From: Tribonema minus
Lineage: Eukaryota > Sar > Xanthophyceae > Tribonematales > Tribonemataceae
Direction of reading: 5' to 3'
NCBI GenBank assembly: GCA_017506865.1
Contig: JAFCMP010000526.1
Coordinates: 434,001 to 498,000 of the forward strand
DNA: 64,000 bases
Of this stretch, positions 46,874 through 58,200 are shown in pieces (the first letter of the stretch is position 1; every line of letters begins with the position of its first letter). The translations under genes and the position numbers were made by a program. Below the pieces are notes generated by a model. It made no database searches and was not told the origin of the DNA. It saw only the letters and a list, made by a program, of their open reading frames with translations.

Positions 46874-49261
46874 CCTGCAACAGAACAGTTGGCAAATTCA
46901 GCATGCAGGTGTGTCAGGCGTGTCCAGCGACATAACCGAAATGTGCATCGTCAATTCTTTTTTCGTAGTCATGCTTGCATACCCGCTCGCCATCTGCTTT
47001 ATGCTTTTGCTTAATACCTGCAACGCATGCTGCGGGTACTGCGCTGCCACGAGCAATCGCCGACCTCGACGTCATCCGCAGCATATGGTCATGACATGAC
47101 TCGGCTCATTGCAATCAGAAGACCGCGCAGATTTTTTAGCTTGCTGCTGATCCAGCATGCCATTGAACACGAGCCCATGGTACGCACCGCCATCTGGCTT
47201 GCTCTGCTCCAATTGGCTCTCCATTCGCTCTCCGCCCACCAACGTCTCGAACCTCCTTGACAACACACGCCCTGCGCATCACATAGTGCGGAGCACTGCT
47301 GCGATTGACCCCCCGGGTAAAGTAATCGGGGGGGTTGTTTTCAGCGTGTGCGTGTGCAGTCCTTGCAAGTGAACAACGCCAACCGCATAATGAAATGACC
47401 TCCAGCGCTCGCTCAAGTAAACGCCAACCGCATGATGCACAGGTCATTGTGTTGAACGGTTCCCTTGAAGCAGGTGTCAGAACTTCACAATACTGTGTGG
47501 CATTGCCGTCACGTCGATTGGCACACAAATCTCTCCTTCTGTCCATTGCCTCGCTCACGCATTGTGATCGCATAATAGCCCTGCGGGCTGGGGGAAAGTC
47601 CTAGGGACGCGTGCAAGTAGAATGCACCTTGGTGCTACAAAAATTAACAAGAGCATTGTGTTCGCTCACAAACTGTGGAAATTTGACGTCAGGGTTGTTG
47701 CGAACATGTTGCCAATGGAAGCTGGCCTTGCAGACAGGCACACCGTTGTCAATGCGCAGCAGCAGACAGTCTACCTGCTTCATCGCGCACTGCAGATGTG
47801 CATGTTGGCAAGCATGGCAAAGCAGGAGTTCAGCCAGATTCTTGTTGGTATCACTTTTATGTAGCTTCAAGCGCATACACCGTCCAGAGGAATGCACTTA
47901 CTCCATGCAGATTTCATGGCATTACCAGACGTGTGATGTCACGTCCTGCTGGGCCAGGTCGGTCTGCGCCTCAGCTGTTCTCATACCACATGATGCTGTT
48001 GACGCCAGTGCGTTGTTGGTATCACCTGGCCTTTATGAAGAATGCATTACCATGACACCTGCTGCCAGAAGCAGCTATGCCACGACGTTGGCAGTGGCAT
48101 GCAGGTACAGGCCTTGGTACCCTTTGCGGCATACCGGGAGGGTGCCACACCCAGCCCAGGATGTACAGCGCAAGCATGGAAAAGCAATGTTCAGCATCAC
48201 TGTCGTGAGTAAGACTGCGCATGCAAATCGGATGTGTGGCCACATTGACTGCCATATAAGTTGATTCACATGTTGCATTGCAAGACCACCTATCAGCCGG
48301 GTAAACATGGATGAATCCTCAACATGAGCAACTCTGCACGAAGCACTCACGATGGCACCAGAAAGCAACCACTTGAATGGCACAACAGAGCGAGGCAGAC
48401 AAACTCAAAGCGCTAATTTCAGCAACAGAACTGTTCTTTAACAGTTCATCGTGCATACAAGTAGACTAAACACATGATGACACGTGTGCCATAGCGCTCC
48501 GCAGCAAGTCCCTCAGCGGCATCTACAGGGGCCTCATTCAGCCCTGCTGGTGTTCGCACACGTGGTGCGGTGCCCTTGCTCTTTTTGCATCTTGCACTCT
48601 TGTGTCCGTCAACTGTAGTGCTGCGGCTTTAGTATAGCGGCACCGCCAGTGAACGCATACCGTGGTGTGCGTTCAACATGTTGACATGAATTGATAGCGG
48701 CAGGGAGCCGGGGGCGCCATTGACATGCAGCTACAGTGGGGGGGGGGGGGGGGGAGAAAGAGGGGGGGGGGGGGATCCGGGGACTGCCACGATGGTAAAG
48801 TGGGGGGAGGGAAGCAAGGTAGAGCTCAGAGAACGGTGCTTCGTCCCCATGGCTGAGAAGAGAGGAAAGGACACGTCGCATGTGGAGGAGGCTGTGGTGC
48901 GGCCACGTCAATCCCGCAATTCCATGAAAACAAGAGTCATGGCAGTGACTTAGGGTTAGGGTCAGGCATGACAAATACAGTGCAGGGCACTCCGCGGGCG
49001 GCAGCGCCAGGCAGACACGGCGTAGTGCCCATGCTGGCGCCCCCTTGACCGCCGCCCACGGCGACGCTCTGCAACCGTCGGCCAGAAATCATGGGGGTAC
49101 AGGCCATTGACACAAAACGGAAGTAGTAGGCACAGAAATTGGCCGCCCCGCCCGCAAGATTGTACACAGCGCGCGCCTGGCCCTGGCAGTGAGCAGCGCG
49201 GCTCAGCTCTGTCTGAGCGCTGAGCACCAAGGGGGGAAGGGGGGAGGGGGGGCATACAAAT
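46874..49261. other. Region between the AP2 gene's first recognised exon and the end of the kinase gene
   Basis: The missing first exon or exons of the AP2 gene should lie here or a little upstream of 46873 on the - strand; I could not identify them. Features seen: a C6-spacer-G7 hairpin at 47309-47334, G tracts at 48738-48772 and a short ttaggg run at 48951-48961. The 145-residue - strand frame at 47573-47136 has no recognisable family. Confidence 0.4.
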
Positions 49262-52200
49262 CTACATGCTGGCGCGGCTGCTGTACCAGCTCGCTTCGCG
49301 TGGCGCACGCTCGGCAGCGGCGGCAGCGGCAGCGGCGCCCTCGCTGCTGCCATCGACAACGGTACCTGCTCGCTGCTGCTGCTGCAGCGGCGGCGGCGGC
49401 GGCGGCAGCGGCTGCGCAGATGCTGGCGGAGGCGCCACGCAACTCAGCGGCGCGTGCTCTCTCACACCGCGCCGCGCGCGCTCTGTGCCGGTGGCGGCGG
49501 CGTTGCCTTGCTGCTGCGCTAGCGCCGGCTGTGTCGGGCCACCCTCGGCAGCAGTGGCAGCGGCAGCAGGGGCGGAGGCGGCGTACTGCACGAGGAGCGC
49601 CTTGGCAGCTTCCACGAGGCTGCTGCGTGATGCGGGTTTGTGGAGCAGCGCGCACGGCGCAAAGGTGGCGCCGAGGTCCTGGCGCAGGTGCAGCCCAACC
49701 TCGCCTGGCGCCGCGGCAGACGGTCGAGTAAGAGGGGGTACCGTGAGTGCTTGTTGTTTCATAAATATCTTGCTTAGGGCGAAGAGCAGAAAGCCCAGGT
49801 GTGGATTTGTATGATGCTACCAGAATCCACGTGTCTCTTGGGAAAACCTGAAAGTGTCTCAATGCGCATTGACGAGCACTTCTGTGAGTACGTTGATGCG
49901 CGGCAGCACCGCTCTGACGTTGCGCTGCTAGCTGCCCGCAGTGTTTGCGCTTCGCATGACGTGCCTCTTGCTTGCTTCCTTCGACGTCGTCGGCACCTGC
50001 AACTGTGACAACTTCAAGCTCACAAATGCACAGCAGCCCCACCGAGCCAAGACACGCACCATGGACACGTCGCCTCGTCCAAACACTGTCTGAAGTATGC
50101 TCATCTACGCTTGAAGTTGTCAGGTCCCTTTGGATACTTCAAGTATATACGAGACCACACTTTTGAGCACCGGCAAACACAGTTTCTGGACAACGACGCA
50201 CACCAGCCCTAACCGTTATGAAAGATGACGGCCCGTTTAGCACCAGCACGCGCGTTTAGCACTTGCACGGTGCGACAGCAGAGCCGTATGCTGCACGCTG
50301 TACGCCCGCACCTAGCGCTCGTGCTCCCCCTCAATGCAACCCCAACCTTACCCCTACCCCTACTCTCCCCTTAACCGTGACGCGGACCTGTGAGGAAGAT
50401 GACGGGCACGTCGCCGCCAGCGCGCATGCGTATCCAACCCTAGCCCTACCCCTACCTTGTCCTGACCCTAACCCCAACCCTGACCAGATTACAGGCACGT
50501 CGGCCGCCGTTGCGCGCGCGTAGTGCGCCCTTGTCCTAACCCTAACCCTAACGCTAACCTGTGAGAAAGATGACGGGCACGTCGCCGCCGGCGCGCGCGC
50601 GTATCGCGCGCGCCGCCTCGCGCCCGCCCATCCTGGGCATGTGTATGTCTAGCAGCAGCAGGCCGTACGGGCCGCTGTCGTCCCACGCCGCGACGGCCTC
50701 TGCGCCGTCGCCCGCCATGCGCAGCTCCGCGCACGCGCCCGCCAGCATGCGCGTCAGGACCTGGCCGCACAGAGTTCACAGTTGAAGTTGATGTTCGTTG
50801 AACTCTGAAGTTAATGTCCAAGATCGAGTTCAACATCGGATACCTCGAGGTTTTGTGCACCTCCGCGCACGCGCCCCCCAGCATTATCGCGCGCATGGTA
50901 GCATGGTAGAGTGTTAGCGTCGGGCACGCGTGTGAAGAAATGCCCCCATCTCTGCTCCCTTGGCCCCTTCACCCCTGCCCGCGCTGCCCCCCCTCCCCCC
51001 CCCCTTCAGCCGCGAACACCAGAGGACTGCTGTTCCTGTGACTGCGTCTCTCGTTCATCCTGTGGGAAGTAAAGCCGGCGCTTGCGCATGCGCTAGCACC
51101 GCAATCGCTGCAGGAAGCACGCTTCGACGCACCTTCTGATTGATGCGGTTGTCCTCCGCGGCGAGTATCCTGCACCGCTGCAGCGCCGTCTCCATCTCCG
51201 CCTCCGCCGCCGCCGCCGCTGCCGCTGCCGCCGCGGCGCCGCCCTGCACGCATGGCCGCTGCCCCGGCGCCACCCCACTTGAGCACTGACACAGCTGCGC
51301 CGCCGGCGCTTTCGTGGACTCGCACGCTTCCGCAGCAGCGGCGGAGGCCGGCGGCGATGGCGCGGCGGCGCACAGCGCGCAGGGGATGGCGACGCGCATG
51401 ACGGTGCCGCGCGGCGCGTTGTCGCGCACGCGTATGGCGCCGCCGAGGCCATGGACGAGCGCCTGGCAGATGGGCAGGCCGAGGCCTGCGCCGGTGCCGT
51501 ACTCGCAGTTGGTCGCCGTCAGGCCTGCGCGCGATGTCGGCGCGGGGGGGGGGGGGGGGGGGGGGGGGTTCAAGCAGTGCTCAGCTCGAGGGCAAAGGTA
51601 ACAGTGCCTGAGGTTGGTCGCCGTCAGGCCTGCGCGCAATTGCGGCCGCGGCGGCGGCGCGGGGGGGGGGGGGGAGGGGGGGGATTCAAGCAGCGCTCAA
51701 CTTGCAGTTGAGCGCTGAGGTGGGGGGGGGGGGGCGCGCAGCAGGTGACGCACGAGTGCGCGGCGCTGAGTCACAGCGCTCGAATTGCTGCAGTCAGGCC
51801 AGCACAGCCTCGGGGAAGCGGACACTGGCATTGCCGAGGTGCTAGTTGAAGTTGAAGTGCACAGCGCTCAGAGGTCATTGCTCAACCCGCAGTGAGTCGC
51901 TGCCAGGTCTGCTCCTGTCGTGAGGCGTAACGCGGCGAGCTTGAGGCGAAAGTGCTATCGCGCTTGACTGGCGAACGGGGGCAGAGGGCGAACCGCAGCG
52001 TTCAACTGACAGCTGCTGCAGTGACCAACTGCTGCAGCTGCGTGCACGAGACGGAGCCTGGCTGACCTGAGCTGCATGCAATGCTGCATATGGGGGTTAT
52101 GTAGGACTAGGGTTAGGGTTAGGTCGAAGTTTAGGGTCAGAGGTGGCACAACGTCGCGGTTACGCGCACTGCCACCATTTCTCGCCCACCATCGCACTCC

Positions 52201-55200
52201 AGGTCGCTGAGCAGTGCTGCCGCAGCCCATGCATATACTGACGTGCGCATCAGCGACATTGGTCAGCAGCAGGCTCATGGGTGGCGCAAGCGCTTTCTCG
52301 TGCTCAGGAATGCACGCACAGACTCGCAGCGGCAGCAGCCAGGGCAGTAGCACCAGGTCAAGGCAAACACTCACCGAGCGTGTGAAAGAGCTGCCGCTTC
52401 ATGGTGTCGGGGATGCCAATGCCGGTGTCGGAGATCTGCACAGGGGGCAAATGCGGCGGGGCATTCGCATCATAAGGGACATAGGGGGATGGTGACATTG
52501 TACTGGGCAAGTGGATCGTGCAGCAGCTTTTACAGCAGCAGTGTGGAAGTATTGTCTCAGTGATTAGCGCAGATAGCGGCGCTGTGCGCGCAGTGGCGCC
52601 GGTGCTCGCCAGACATGCGGAGCACTGCTGCTGCTGCCGCCATTTGTGTCCACATACTCAACTTCAACAACGACCCGCACATGTCCAGAAATCTGCCAAC
52701 AAGTCAGCGGGTTTGGGCCGCCACGGACCCTAACCCTAACGCTAATCCTAACCCTAGACCCTGACCTAACCCCCTAGGAAACCGCCGTTGACTGTCTGCC
52801 GTTGTACATTTCTGCAGGTCACACCAGCCAGCATGAGGCATGCTCGCCTCTGAGAGTGGCGCGCAAGGCATATGCGCAATGAACAGCACTCTTCAACTGT
52901 GAAGTCACAGCATCCAAAGTCAGGTGCTGCGCGTTTCTTTCTTGCTGCACCAACAGCACGAGCCACTCTCTTGTATGTCGAAGTACTGAAATATTGCACC
53001 CTAAGTCAGGCGCTGCACATTTCTCGCTGTACCTGCAGCACGAGCTCCACATCACCGCCCTCCTTCCCGTCGCCCTTGGCCGGCTCATGCCACACGTCCA
53101 CCGTCACAGACCCACTCTCCTGCGTGTGGAGGCAGTAACAGCAGTGCTCAGCAAAATCAAATGCAGCAGGGCTCAGCATTACAACTTGCCAATGTGTATG
53201 TGCAGGTAACACACGTCCACCGTCACAGACCCGCTCTCCTGCGGGCAGGCAAGGCAGCAGCAGCAACGCTCAGCACAATCACGTGCAGCAATGCTCAGCA
53301 TTACGACGTGCCAATGTGTATGTGCAGATGCCACACGTCCACCGTCACAGACCCGATCTCCTGCACAGGCAATAGCAGCAGTGCTCAGCGCAATCAAACG
53401 CAGAGATGCCAGCATTTTCTCACAGAAACGTTTAGAAGTATGTGCATATGGCACACGTCCACCGTCACAGACCCGCTCTCCTTCATGCGGGCGAGGCAGT
53501 GGCAGCAACGCTCTGCACCATCACATGCAATGATGCTCGGCATGACTACATACCCCACTTGTGTGGACGCCTCACGAAGACTGTCACAGACCCGCTGTCG
53601 TGCACAGCAGTGCTCAGCACCAATCGCGTGAAGCAATGCTCAGCGTCATGCCACGCAAGTGCTTAGGCAGTGGTCGGTTGCTACACCAGAGAGCCTTATC
53701 TGCACAGCGTCAGCAGTGCTGAGCACAAGTACATGCGGCATGCTCCGCGATTAAACATACTCATGTTCAATTGCCACGCGTCCGCCATCACTGAGCCGCT
53801 CCCCTGCGCATGCGCTAGCAACAATGCTCAGCATGAGCACATGCAGTGATGCTCAACATACTACATACCCCCGTGCATGCATACATGCCCCACGTTCACT
53901 GCCGCTGAGCCGCTCGCCCGCGCGTAGGCGCTGGCGCTGACACTCAGCAGGATCAAGTGCGCACACCAACCGCAACTGTGCTGCGCAGCACTGTCGCCAC
54001 TCACCAAAGCGCACCGCGGAATCAGCCTGAGCACCCCGACACGCCTTAGGGGTTACAGTCAGGCTAACCCTAGCCCTAACTCTACCCGGCGCGTTCACTG
54101 GAGCGCGTCATCAAGCCTGCGCCAACGCACCGCAAAGCGTCGCACGCAACTCACCGTAAACTTCACAGCGTTGCACACCAAGTTAACCAGGATGCGGTGG
54201 ACCGCCAGCTTGTCTGTCATCACCACGTGGCCACCGCCGCTGTTGCTGCTGCCATCGCCGTCGCCGCCGCTGCCGCTGCCGCCGCCGCTGCCGCTGCCGC
54301 TGCAATCGCCGCCGCTGCCGCTGCCGCTGCCGCCGCCGCTGCCGCTGCCGCTGCCGCTGCAATCGCCGCCGCTGCCGCTGCGACCGCCGCCGCTGCCGCC
54401 ACTGCTGCCGCTGCCGTCGCTGCTGCCGCCGCCGCCACCGCCACTGCTGCTGTTTGCACCGCTGACGCTGCCTTCATGCGGCAGCGCTGCGCCGTTGTCA
54501 CAGGACGCCTCAATGCCATCGCAACCGCTGCTCGTGCTCCCGCTGCTCCCGCTGCCGCCGGCACTGCTGTCGCCTGCGCTGCCGATTCCGCTGCCGCTCC
54601 CGCCGCCACCACTGCTCCCGCTGCCGCCACTGCCACCGCCGCCGCCGCTGCTGCCGCCGCCTGCGCTGCTGCCGCCTGCGCTGCCGCCGACGGCGCCGCC
54701 ACCTGCGCTGCCGCCGCCAATGCCGCCTCCTCCGCCGCCGCCTGCGCTCCCTGCGCTGCCGCCGCCTCCTCCGCCATGCTGCGCGACGCCGCAGCTGTGC
54801 TCATTAACGGTGATGGTGACGCCCTTGCCCTTGGCCCAGCTGGCGTGCATGGCAGCGACGGCACGCGCGACTTCCGCGGCGTCCACGCGCTCGTGCCGCG
54901 GCGGCGCGGCGGCGGCGGCGGCAGCGCCGCGCAGCACGAGCTCGTCGAACTCCAGGAACTCGTTGATGACGAGGGACTGGTGGGTCGCGCACATGTGCAC
55001 CTGCGCGCGCACGATATGGTACAGTGGGTAGGTTGAGGGTAGAGCTCTAAATTCAACCCGAACAGACATGCTAACCCTAACCCCTGACGCAAACCCTGAT
55101 TTAAGCAACGCTGTCCAATCCTAGCTCGTGGGGTCATACGCAAAACGAACACATGCTAGTCTGAATGAATTGCGAGTCCAGGTCGAAGAATCCAAGAGAC

Positions 55201-58200
55201 CCATTGCTCAAACGGAGGGCGATACTCTTACTGCAACTATCTGCTGCTGCCTCTTCTCCAAAATCTGCCAGAGAGATGCACCGCTAACTGCTGTACAGTG
55301 GAGGCAGCCGTCGCGCAGTTCGAGTCACGGTTTGTACATGCCGGTACCCTCCAAAAGCCCCGTTGCCTATGCCGCAAGCTATCCGCAAGGACTTCATTCT
55401 GTCAGGCCCACCAGAATGTTGACCTGCTCGCACGTTGAAAGGCACAAGTAGCCATGGAAGCCCTATTATTCCGACTGCAAGTGCCCGTACAACGCCAACA
55501 TGAAAAAAGTCAGCACCTACTCAACTTCAAGTTGCACCACTTCCGCCAGGTCCGTCAGCGTCCAAACAACAACAAGACCAACAAAGCAGCACCAACTTCA
55601 ACTTCAAGATGCACCTCTTCCGCCAGTTCGCCAGCGTGTCGCACTGCTCGTGACCGTACAGGTAACCGTCGCGCAGTTCAAGCCATGAGCCCTACCGGAC
55701 CTATGCCCCCACTGCAACTGCATGCACAACAACAAGACCTAACGAAGGCACCGCAAACTTCAAGTTCAAGTTGCACCTCTTTCCCGCCAGGTCCGCCAAC
55801 GTGTTGCACTGCTCGCGGCTGTAGAGGCCGCCGTCGCGCAATTCGGGTCACCGTTGATGTAACCTTATATAAACAGTACACACCTACTGTATACAGTTTC
55901 TTGACGCGCACCTCTTCTGCTAAGTCCGCCAGCGTGCCGCACTGCTCGCGGCTGTAGAGGCAGCCGTCGCGCGGCGTCGCCGCGCCGCTGATATCATTAC
56001 ACAATACATACATGCCTACTGTCTGCAACCATTGTTGGAATTATTGATTCAAACCTCTTCCGCCAAGTCCGCCAGCGTGTCGCACTGCTCGCGGCTGTAG
56101 AGGCAGCCGTTGCGCACCTCAAGGCATGAGCGCTGATGGACCCATGCCCCTTCATACTGCAGCGCATGCACAACAGCAACACCAACAAAACCAACTTCAA
56201 GTTCAACTTTCACCTCTTCCGCCAGGTCCGCCAGCGTATCGCACTGCTCGCGGCTGTAGAGGCAGCCGTCGCGTGGCGTCGAAGCGCCGCTGCGGCCGCC
56301 GCCGCCACGGCCGCCACTGCCGCGGTCCTCTACCTTGACGGGCACGCCACTGGTCACCAGCATGTCCATCATGGCCTCGGTGTTTGCGAGGATCGCCTGC
56401 AACGGGTTCCTGTGGCACAAAAAGAGATTTGTGATGACGGGCGTTGGTGTGGTGTACGGGTGGCATGCGTGGTATGTAGGTATGCATTGCTGTATGGTAG
56501 TGTATCAAGTATATGAGCATGTTTATCATGAACTCTGAGTTAGGATCGCTTGTAATGGGTTCCGCTCGAAGAAAAAGAGTTTCTGTGATGTACTTGAGGG
56601 GCAGCGATGGGCATCGGTGTTGTTTAAATGGGATGGGAAGGCAGTGACTGTGCAGGTACAAGCGTGGCAAGTATGCGTTGCTGTATGTTGGTGTTTCAGG
56701 TATATGAGCACCTCCAGGATGGGCTTCGCGTTTGCGAGGATTGCTTGCAATGGGTTCCTGTCACAGAAGAGAAATTTTGGTGATGTATTTGAGCAGTGAT
56801 GGGCGTCGGTATATGGGGTACAGTTGGCATGCGCGGCAAGGCGGTATGCATTGCTATGTGCAAGCATGTTAGCACTTCCACGGTGGGCTCCGTGTTTGCG
56901 AGGATCGCTTGCAATGGGTTCCTGTCACAGAAAGGGCCTTTAGTGTGATTCTCGAGGGGCAGTGATGGGCATCGGGGTTGTTCAAAGGGATATGACAGGC
57001 AGTGTTCAAGTACATGAGCATGACCGCCATTACGCCCGTATTGGCAAGAATTGCCTGCAGCGGTTTCCTGCCAGGGGAAGTGAGGGTACATCAGAGTGAA
57101 CAATGAGCCATCAGTAGATTGGAAAGTTGAAGTTAGGGGCAGTACACAAGTACAGTACTGTAGGCAGTACACAGTACATGAGCACGTGCACGATGGCGCG
57201 CGCAGTTGCAAGGATGGCCTGCAAAATGGGGTCCTGTCCCAGGGGAAGCTGTGTACTTCAAGTTGAAGATGGTGAATACGGGAGAGCACGCCCATCATCG
57301 CCTCCCGTGTCAGCGAAAACAAAGCGCACAGGGTTCTTATCGCAGGAGTTCGAGTCGCGGCGTGGAGGGGAAAACGCATGCAGTCAACTGCGGTAACCGC
57401 ATGCTGAGCACTGTCGTGCTTCCGCAACGCTCATAGATGGCACAATGTACTTCAGAAGTCATCACATGCGCAGGATGCACTCCTGACGAGATGGATATGC
57501 CTCAACTTCCAGCCATATACCTGACAATTGGTGATGCTCCTGCCAGAAAAATGTGGCAGTGCTCACCTTATCTCGTGGCTCACGGTGCGCAGCAGCTGGT
57601 GCATCTGTGCGCGCACGGGGGGTGGGGGATGGGAGAGGGGGACAGCCTTGCTCAGTTTCCTAACTTGTTGAAGTCAAGCTGCGGTGTGCGGATGCTGTGT
57701 GCCATGCAGCCTGTCATGCGTTTTCAGACGAAAGCAAAAAAACAAGACTCACACCGCCGAGTGATAACGCGTCCGCAGTCACCTCGGTCGTGGCGTTGAA
57801 ATGCTGATAGGCTCTGCTGTTATGACAGTGCGAAGGCTCCTGCTGGCGCATCTGCTGACGGCTCAAAAAGTTGTGTGTACTAGTGACGTGGCAACGCCCG
57901 GTACGCCCTGCAAAACACAAGGCGGGCCTGTGGCAAGAACCGCAAAAATGAGATGCCGAGAGCCTCTCTGAGGGTACTGCGACTCATGAGAAGTTGAAGT
58001 TGTGACAGCCTAGTGAGCAGCGCCCCCTCCGGGCGCTACGTAGGGTGAGGGGTGGCATTGTTTTTTTTTAGGTCAAGGGGCAGTATCGCAAAAAGAAATG
58101 TGCACTCGCCTCCTGATTGCGCCTGAGCTAGCTTGCTTCCTTGGAGGTGGGACTAGTGAGGGTCAGGGTGCGGATGAGGTTTGGAGCTGCGGCAATGTCA

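Noticed and set aside
45851..47014. 387-residue + strand open frame
   Set aside because: It is antisense to the AP2 gene's Ala/Pro-rich exons; the GC repeats keep all frames open. The - strand model is supported by AP2 domains and phase.
54171..55036. Two long + strand frames of Pro/Leu and Ala repeats
   Set aside because: They are antisense shadows of the Gly/Ser minisatellite in the kinase ATPase exon.
53120..57245. Regularly spaced repeats resembling a CRISPR array
   Set aside because: The repeats are imperfect, derive from neighbouring exon edges, have period 125-190 bases and lie in introns of a eukaryotic gene.
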